Part shown: piece after piece, positions 34,103 through 37,428 of the stretch
Position numbering within the stretch: position 1 is the first letter of the stretch
How the letters are laid out: every line of letters begins with the position of its first letter
Origin: a virus
DNA length: 37,428 nt
IMG/VR virus record: IMGVR_UViG_3300008448_000265
Coordinates: 1 to 37,428 of that record
Direction: 5' to 3' (one strand)
Program-made: the position numbers and the translations under genes
Notes under the pieces: model-generated
The model's database searches: none
Told to the model about the DNA's origin: nothing
The model's input: the letters and a program-made list of their open reading frames with translations, nothing else

Positions 34103-34586
34103 TTGTTTTGTATTTTTTACCTAATTTTTCAATTAAAGCACGCGCGCTATCAGTATCGATAGTAAATCCTTCACGTCTGTTGTTAACACGTACACCCATT
34201 AATTCAAGTTCCTCATGTATTTCACGTTCTAGTGCGCGACCATCTGAACACTTATATGAAAATACTGGATCCCACGGTGTAATTACACCTGTAGCTCCAT
34301 TAATTTGCTTTACCCTATCATATACAGTTGTAGTAGTAAAACCAATCTTGCATATACCTGGGACAGATGGATTGACTAGAATGTAAATATAATGTGGTTT
34401 ATTTGGATTTGCATCAGTAAGTGGGTCAACATAGCGTTTACCATAGTAGGTAACTGCTTCCCAACCTGGTTCATCTGAAATAGATGTAAGGGTAAAAGCC
34501 GTTACGTGTCGCATACCATGGCGAGAAAGATAATCGTGGTCAAGCAAACGATATTGCTTGGTTTCTTCTTGAGTGATAAGTTTCAT
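34095..34586 (-). CDS. T5orf172/MUG113-type GIY-YIG domain protein
   Basis: A 163-aa protein. Residues 65-90 (HYIYILVNPSVPGICKIGFT) give the Y-I-Y...K-I-G version of the GIY-YIG signature seen in T5orf172/MUG113 proteins. Residues about 90-95 (TVYDRVKQIN) supply the conserved Arg, and LEREIHEEL (about 121-129) the Glu/His block. These domains are nuclease-like, but the T5 family's function is not well established. It follows the lipoprotein with a 1-bp overlap, so the two are coupled. The N-terminal 60 residues look specific to this protein. Confidence 0.75.
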   Translation of the reverse strand: MKLITQEETKQYRLLDHDYLSRHGMRHVTAFTLTSISDEPGWEAVTYYGKRYVDPLTDANPNKPHYIYILVNPSVPGICKIGFTTTTVYDRVKQINGATGVITPWDPVFSYKCSDGRALEREIHEELELMGVRVNNRREGFTIDTDSARALIEKLGKKYKTNE

Positions 34587-35233
34587 TAATCGATGATTAA
34601 ACTAAGTGAATCAATTTTTTCGGTACGTGAGGGGTATGTGAGTGAATAGTTACCACACTCCCAAAACACTTTAACGTATACTTTGATAGTGTCACCTCTA
34701 TAACTGGATGGAATGGGACCTACTAATTGTTTAGTCCACATCATACCCTCTTGAGGGCGATATTCATCCATGCGTGAATCGTACTTTTTAAAATATGTAC
34801 CATAGTTTTCAATTAAAGGCACCATAGTATTGGCAAACTGAGATAAAGTAACAGTTTTTGTACCAACAGGCAGTGGAGTATTCCAATAGGGTGAAGAATA
34901 TAGTGAGCGAAAAGGATTATATAATGGGATAGTGACGGTGAGAGTATCAAATAACCAGTAAGTGTCGGTGTCAAATCTACTTTCAATAACTGAAACGCCG
35001 TTGTATATATAACGTTCGTTGGTAACAGGGGTTGCTTCGGCATACACACTGGTATAGTTGAACGACTTAGTATTGTCAAATCGATAGTGATAATAACCAC
35101 GTGCGTCTCTTGGTGCATTCATGGTTAGTTTTGTTTTACCTTCTAATCCATTAGCGAATGGACTGGGGTATAACGATTCTTTACTACAACCAAATAATGT
35201 TAGTGCAATTAGTGCTAGTGTAATATTTTTCAT
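34586..35233 (-). CDS. Phage-encoded lipoprotein
   Basis: A 215-aa protein. The N-terminus MKNITLALIALTLFGC|SKES has a short basic n-region, hydrophobic core and an LFGC lipobox, with Cys16 as the lipidated residue. The mature part is Tyr/Thr/Pro-rich and beta-like, with no enzymatic motif. It is probably anchored in the host cell envelope; whether it reaches the outer surface is not clear. Phage lipoproteins are often superinfection-exclusion or receptor-blocking factors (for example T5 Llp), which is the most plausible role here. A TATATTTG box, matching the Bacteroidetes -7 consensus TAnnTTTG, lies just upstream of the ATG on the minus strand. Confidence 0.75.
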   Translation of the reverse strand: MKNITLALIALTLFGCSKESLYPSPFANGLEGKTKLTMNAPRDARGYYHYRFDNTKSFNYTSVYAEATPVTNERYIYNGVSVIESRFDTDTYWLFDTLTVTIPLYNPFRSLYSSPYWNTPLPVGTKTVTLSQFANTMVPLIENYGTYFKKYDSRMDEYRPQEGMMWTKQLVGPIPSSYRGDTIKVYVKVFWECGNYSLTYPSRTEKIDSLSLIID

Positions 35234-35554
35234 AACCTTTTGTTTGAATCAAATATAACGTATATATTTTGCCATTTGAAACCTTTCTCGTTTAAGATCT
35301 CTTTTTGAGGTTTTGCAAAGGTGGGACAAAGGGGTATTTTCGAAAACGATATATTCGTATATACCCATCGATGGTGGTTAGTAGTGCTTCTGTTGCGAAT
35401 TACCATCCTTTTTTTACGATGACCACACCCCGTCGATGGACCGCAATTAGCATGGGAGCGCTTCGCTATTGTATCGCTATCGTCCCGCTATCGTCTGCCG
35501 TCGATGCCAGAATGCCCGGTCACCCGGGCACTCGGTCATACGGTCACATGGGCA
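35234..35554. other. Gene-free, GC-rich intergenic region, candidate origin or regulatory locus
   Basis: A 321-bp stretch with no convincing gene on either strand. The part near 35234-35275 is A/T-rich and probably holds the lipoprotein promoter. The part from about 35400 is unusually GC-rich for this genome: my counts are 31/60 at 35401-35460, 34/60 at 35461-35520 and 37/60 at 35521-35580, against about 17-21/60 in sampled coding lines. It contains three tandem 11-bp repeats, a CCATCGATGG palindrome (35365-35374), a TGCCCGG/CCGGGCA hairpin (35513-35530) and three CGGTCA hexamers (35517, 35533, 35541). It may be a replication origin, a structured RNA or recently acquired DNA. Confidence 0.6.
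35464..35496. repeat. Three tandem 11-bp iteron-like repeats
   Basis: CGCTATTGTAT, CGCTATCGTCC and CGCTATCGTCT follow one another without a gap, with a period of exactly 11 bp, close to one helical turn. The second and third copies are identical over 10 bp and the first differs at two of these positions. The spacing suggests a protein-binding array, such as an origin or operator, but no partner protein can be named. Confidence 0.65.
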
Positions 35555-35812
35555 TTAAAGCGCCACGCTCGCTGGTATCGCGGGTATGAACTTCAATTTC
35601 TTACCGGCGCTCAACTCATGTATGGTAAGTTCACTAATGAATTCACGATCTTCAGCATCACCATCCTGAATATAATCTTCAAGCGCTTCCTTTACCTCAT
35701 CCCATTCACCTTGGCAGACGATGTCTTGATCTAGATCCATCACGATGTAATACTTTGCTTTACTTACTGTTGCTGTCTTGGTTGTCTTACTTGCTGATTT
35801 CTTTGTTGCCAT
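35555..35812 (-). CDS. Small acidic hypothetical protein
   Basis: An 85-aa protein with a Lys/Thr/Ser-rich basic start (MATKKSASKTTKTATVSKAK), then an acidic core (YYIVMDLDQDIVCQGEWDEVKEALEDYIQDGDAED) and a hydrophobic/basic end (GKKLKFIPAIPASVAL). The last codons fall in the GC-rich block, so the C-terminus may have been altered by whatever brought that block in. It has the common leader motif of this gene string. Function unknown. Confidence 0.68.
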   Translation of the reverse strand: MATKKSASKTTKTATVSKAKYYIVMDLDQDIVCQGEWDEVKEALEDYIQDGDAEDREFISELTIHELSAGKKLKFIPAIPASVAL

Positions 35813-35852
35813 AATTTTAATTTTTATTATTTGTGTGATATGAATATACGTG
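35813..35852 (-). promoter_or_regulatory. Recurring leader/promoter motif, copy 1
   Basis: On the minus strand CGTATATTCATATCACACAA is followed by an A/T-rich leader (AATAATAAAAATTAAAATT) and the ATG of the 85-aa gene. The same TATATTCA...TCACA(C)AATTAAAAATTAA arrangement recurs before several genes of this string, which suggests an early promoter with a short leader. Confidence 0.6.
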
Positions 35853-35868
35853 TTTTGTCTCGCCCAGC

Positions 35869-36042
35869 CTATATTTCATTAAATGCTTTAGGACGTGGCT
35901 TACGATTGAACATCCAGGGCTTAATGTCAATCACTATGCAGCCGAGGAATATAGCGTACGTGTCATCCGTCTTACCCACACCCAATACGAGTGCTTTAAC
36001 TAATATAATTTCAACGTAATTGGTTCTTAATAATGTCTTCAT
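35869..36042 (-). CDS. Small basic hypothetical protein
   Basis: A 57-aa reading frame starting MKTLLRTNYVEIILVKALVL and ending RKPRPKAFNEI. A hydrophobic stretch with GCIVIDI lies in the middle and the C-terminus is basic. It is supported by the recurring leader motif upstream, by sitting exactly between two such motifs, and by an ATG 4-5 bp after the A-rich leader. Function unknown; it is short enough that a membrane-associated role cannot be judged. Confidence 0.6.
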   Translation of the reverse strand: MKTLLRTNYVEIILVKALVLGVGKTDDTYAIFLGCIVIDIKPWMFNRKPRPKAFNEI

Positions 36043-36075
36043 GTTTTAATTTTTAATTGTGTGATCAATATATGA
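36043..36075 (-). promoter_or_regulatory. Recurring leader/promoter motif, copy 2
   Basis: Minus-strand TTCATATATTGATCACACAA then TTAAAAATTAAAAC and the ATG of the 57-aa gene. It differs from the other copies by G for C in TATATTGA. It directly follows the hairpin at 36076-36092. Confidence 0.6.
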
Positions 36076-36092
36076 ACGGGGCCTTGCCCCGT
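36076..36092 (-). terminator. Small GC-rich hairpin after the 70-aa gene
   Basis: ACGGGGC / GCCCCGT (7-bp stem, 3-nt loop) a few bases after the stop at 36097. No T-run follows, so it is not a classical terminator; it may end or process the RNA. Two related hairpins occupy the same position after neighbouring genes. Confidence 0.5.
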
Positions 36093-36096
36093 CACA

Positions 36097-36309
36097 TTAT
36101 ATTATACCCTTCATCTTTAATATTGTTTGCCTTAAGTTACTTATCTCATCATTACGTTCTTCCATTAACATGAATAACATGAAGATGATTGATGCCATCA
36201 GCACTACGAACCCACAGACGAACTCCATATCGGTTTTAGCCCTAATGAACATTAAATACAGTGAAGTTAATCCTAATAATACACTAATAATACCATTAAA
36301 TGCTTTCAT
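36097..36309 (-). CDS. Small two-span membrane protein
   Basis: A 70-aa protein. Two hydrophobic segments, about 5-22 (NGIISVLLGLTSLYLMFI) and about 28-49 (MEFVCGFVVLMASIIFMLFMLM), are joined by a short charged loop and followed by a charged helical tail (EERNDEISNLRQTILKMKGII). The topology would suit an early host-membrane modifier or exclusion protein, or a holin, but there is no diagnostic motif. It sits in the leader-motif gene string. Confidence 0.68.
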   Translation of the reverse strand: MKAFNGIISVLLGLTSLYLMFIRAKTDMEFVCGFVVLMASIIFMLFMLMEERNDEISNLRQTILKMKGII

Positions 36310-36344
36310 ATAATTAATTTTTAATTGTGACGTGAATATATGAA
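36310..36344 (-). promoter_or_regulatory. Recurring leader/promoter motif, copy 3
   Basis: Minus-strand TTCATATATTCACGTCACAA then TTAAAAATTAATTAT and the ATG of the 70-aa gene. It follows directly after the hairpin at 36345-36360. Confidence 0.6.
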
Positions 36345-36360
36345 GCGGGTCTTGACCCGC
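36345..36360 (-). terminator. Small GC-rich hairpin after the 106-aa gene
   Basis: GCGGGT / ACCCGC (6-bp stem, CAAG loop on the minus strand), six bases after the stop at 36366. The same design as the hairpins at 36076 and 36722, with compensating base changes in the stem (GGGGC in one, GGGTC here). Confidence 0.5.
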
Positions 36361-36365
36361 CTCGT

Positions 36366-36686
36366 TTAATCTCTAGTTGCTCTATGTTCGTCTATTGCTT
36401 CTTCATCTGGGGTGTTTTCATCAATCACTCTCTCAATAGCTCGTCTAATTGTGCTTTCACTTATGGTTACACTTGAAAGTTCCACTTCACGGTAATTCAT
36501 ATCCAAATCATAATCTTCAATTAGATCTAGTTCTTCACTTACAATTTCATCTGTAATTTGATCTACCAGTTCTTTCAAATCAATACCTGATTCTTTAATT
36601 CCATTAATAATATTGATTACTTGTTCTACACTGTAGAACCCAGGGAGTTGTTTCTGTAATAACTCGATTGTTTGTTGCTTAGTCAT
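36366..36686 (-). CDS. Acidic hypothetical early protein
   Basis: A 106-aa, strongly acidic, helical protein: MTKQQTIELLQKQLPGFYSVEQVINIINGI, then DLKELVDQITDEIVSEELDLIEDYDLDMN and a basic-tipped end (ESTIRRAIERVIDENTPDEEAIDEHRATRD). The first 40 residues recall small phage proteins in which a short helical domain precedes an acidic tail, but I cannot name a family. Acidic early phage proteins sometimes mimic DNA or bind host enzymes; that is only a possibility here. Confidence 0.65.
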   Translation of the reverse strand: MTKQQTIELLQKQLPGFYSVEQVINIINGIKESGIDLKELVDQITDEIVSEELDLIEDYDLDMNYREVELSSVTISESTIRRAIERVIDENTPDEEAIDEHRATRD

Positions 36687-36721
36687 AATATTTAATTTTT
36701 AATTGTGTGATGAATATATGA
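36687..36721 (-). promoter_or_regulatory. Recurring leader/promoter motif, copy 4
   Basis: Minus-strand TTCATATATTCATCACACAA then TTAAAAATTAAATATT and the ATG of the 106-aa gene. This is the copy closest to the consensus and follows the hairpin at 36722-36738. Confidence 0.62.
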
Positions 36722-36738
36722 ACGGGGTTTTGCCCCGT
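36722..36738 (-). terminator. Small GC-rich hairpin after the 65-aa gene
   Basis: ACGGGG / CCCCGT (6-bp stem, CAAAA loop on the minus strand), five bases after the stop at 36744. No T-run. Related to the hairpins at 36076 and 36345. Confidence 0.5.
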
Positions 36739-36743
36739 CACGT

Positions 36744-36941
36744 TTAATCTTCAATAAACTTACCATCTATAAAGCACACATTAGTACCATCGTCTAATAA
36801 TATATTATAGTACCCGTCATTATAGTCAGTTAATGTAACGTCTAACCATTCATATCCTACATTATTCTTATCCATCCATTTTTCGAATGTAATGGCATCC
36901 ATTTGTTTTGCTTGGTCTAATACTTGTGTTGTGGTAATCAT
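36744..36941 (-). CDS. Small acidic hypothetical protein
   Basis: A 65-aa protein from ATG 36941 (MITTTQVLDQAKQMDAITFE). An in-frame ATG at 37001 would extend the protein over the leader motif and into the stop of the upstream gene, so I prefer 36941. The sequence has helical and beta parts (NVGYEWLDVTLTDYNDGYYNILLDDGTNVCFIDGKFIED) with a compact acidic C-terminus. It may be a small globular early protein. No family is recognised. Confidence 0.66.
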   Translation of the reverse strand: MITTTQVLDQAKQMDAITFEKWMDKNNVGYEWLDVTLTDYNDGYYNILLDDGTNVCFIDGKFIED

Positions 36942-36975
36942 ATCATTTAATTTTATAACGTGAATATACGTGCAT
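36942..36975 (-). promoter_or_regulatory. Recurring leader/promoter motif, copy 5
   Basis: Minus-strand GCACGTATATTCACGTTATA then AAATTAAATGAT and the ATG at 36941. It shares CACGTATATTCA with copy 1, and both lie after a gene ending TAGGCTGG, forming a second subclass without the GC-rich hairpin. Confidence 0.55.
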
Positions 36976-36988
36976 ATCCCTGACCAGC

Positions 36989-37192
36989 CTAAGACATCCA
37001 ATCGATGTTTAGTTGGTACAGTAGATCCAGCGCTACTTCCTTAGTCACCCACCCACTACCGTCTACATCCACTATATCACCTATATAATACATGTCATCA
37101 TAACACATTAGGTCCTCTAGTTTAAGCAGGTTCTGGTGTTGTTCTATCACTTGTGCTTGTCGTTCCATTTCTCTTAATTGCTTAGTTAACAT
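36989..37192 (-). CDS. Small hypothetical early protein
   Basis: A 67-aa acidic protein: helical start (MLTKQLREMERQAQVIEQHQ), then DLMCYDDMYYIGDIVDVDGSGWVTKEVALDLLYQLNIDWMS. The ATG lies 10 bp after the stop of the next upstream gene, with an A-rich leader (TTAAATTAAAACGT) but no full copy of the leader motif, so it is probably co-transcribed with that gene. No family is recognised. Confidence 0.64.
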   Translation of the reverse strand: MLTKQLREMERQAQVIEQHQNLLKLEDLMCYDDMYYIGDIVDVDGSGWVTKEVALDLLYQLNIDWMS

Positions 37193-37202
37193 ACGTTTTA
37201 AT

Positions 37203-37428
37203 TTAATCCCAGAATTTACAATATATCATTACTACATCTTCATATTCACTATCTTCTTCATAAGTACCATCTTCAATTCTATCTTCCATTGATTCATAAT
37301 CATCATCAGTCAACGTTTTATCCCACCACTTATCTACATCAACTAAATCATTAGTTAATTCTACAGTGTAGGTCCAATCAGTGTGATCATCATGTCTTAA
37401 TACTACTTTCTTGTCTTGGGGAAGTGTT
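37203..37428 (-). CDS. Acidic hypothetical protein, 5' end outside the window
   Basis: Partial gene entering from the right edge, with 74 complete codons visible before the TAA at 37203-37205. The visible residues include KKVVLRHDDHTDWTYTVEL, VDVDKWWDKTLTDDDYESM and EDGTYEEDSEYEDVVMIYCK, ending FWD. It is highly acidic and rich in Asp, Glu, Trp and Tyr, like the other small genes of this string. Too little is seen to assign a family. Confidence 0.6.
   Translation of the reverse strand, partial: TLPQDKKVVLRHDDHTDWTYTVELTNDLVDVDKWWDKTLTDDDYESMEDRIEDGTYEEDSEYEDVVMIYCKFWD

Noticed and set aside
35513-35530. GC-rich hairpin as a terminator of the 85-aa gene
   Set aside because: The stem is good (TGCCCGG/CCGGGCA) but no T-run follows on the minus strand, so I list it only as part of the GC-rich region.
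35305-35589. Plus-strand 94-codon frame across the GC-rich block
   Set aside because: It is the only plus-strand candidate outside genes, has unlikely composition (many Arg, Ser, Met), overlaps the end of a minus-strand gene and has no leader typical of this phage.
36942-37001. Longer start of the 65-aa gene at ATG 37001
   Set aside because: It covers the recurring leader motif and overlaps the end of the upstream gene; ATG 36941 has the usual spacing.
1-37428. tRNA genes, CRISPR arrays, insertion sequences, integrase or attachment sites
   Set aside because: No cloverleaf-like sequence, regularly spaced repeat array, transposase or integrase motif, or terminal inverted repeat was recognised by eye.

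Overview
The window looks like part of the genome of a T4-like contractile-tailed phage (Caudoviricetes, myovirus type) that infects a member of the Bacteroidetes. The phage assignment rests on a gp25-like and a gp6-like baseplate wedge protein, a central-spike-like protein, a gp55-like late sigma factor, a gp61-like primase and a GH19 endolysin. The host assignment is inferred from an Oar-like TonB-dependent receptor, SprB-like repeats in a tail fibre, AT-rich DNA and A/T-rich leaders without clear Shine-Dalgarno sequences. Every supported gene is on the minus strand, so transcription runs from high to low coordinates. Many genes overlap by 1, 4 or 8 bp.

In transcription order the layout is as follows. 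(1) 37.4-35.5 kb: a string of small acidic or membrane genes, most behind a recurring leader motif and several followed by a small GC-rich hairpin; these are probably early genes. (2) 35.55-35.23 kb: a 321-bp gene-free stretch holding a GC-rich block with three tandem 11-bp repeats. (3) 35.2-33.9 kb: a lipoprotein, a T5orf172-type GIY-YIG protein and a small membrane protein. (4) 33.8-31.2 kb: an LNE-containing putative virion protein, small coiled-coil or membrane proteins and the late sigma factor. (5) 31.6-13.4 kb: baseplate, endolysin and tail-fibre genes, including a 1490-aa baseplate-type protein and a 1072-aa fibre with SprB-like repeats. (6) 13.4-11.2 kb: a GIY-YIG nuclease, primase and PD-(D/E)XK nuclease. 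(7) 11.1-7.8 kb: a complete TonB-dependent receptor gene bounded by hairpins. (8) 7.7-0 kb: a cluster of putative capsid-packaged proteins.

The most interesting system is block 8. Several unrelated proteins start with nearly the same peptide (MIKL-x-x-L/I..., ending in L-x-E) or carry L-x-E/I-x-E sites near the N-terminus. This resembles the T4 capsid-targeting sequence that the gp21 prohead protease cleaves after (L/I)xE. The cargo would be an ADP-ribosyltransferase-like protein (compare T4 Alt), a P-loop kinase, cysteine-rich small basic proteins, a large WCI-motif protein, and a 465-aa fusion of a nucleotidyltransferase, an HExxH metallopeptidase-like domain and a HAD nucleotidase. In the fusion, L-x-E|G and I-x-E|A sites fall exactly between the domains. 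I infer a polyprotein that the prohead protease splits inside the capsid and that is injected with the DNA. No prohead protease lies in the window, so this prediction can be tested with the neighbouring sequence and virion proteomics.

Two envelope genes, the TonB-dependent receptor and the lipoprotein, suggest the phage also changes the host surface, perhaps for superinfection exclusion or nutrient uptake. All functional calls come from reading motifs by eye; no database search was run.
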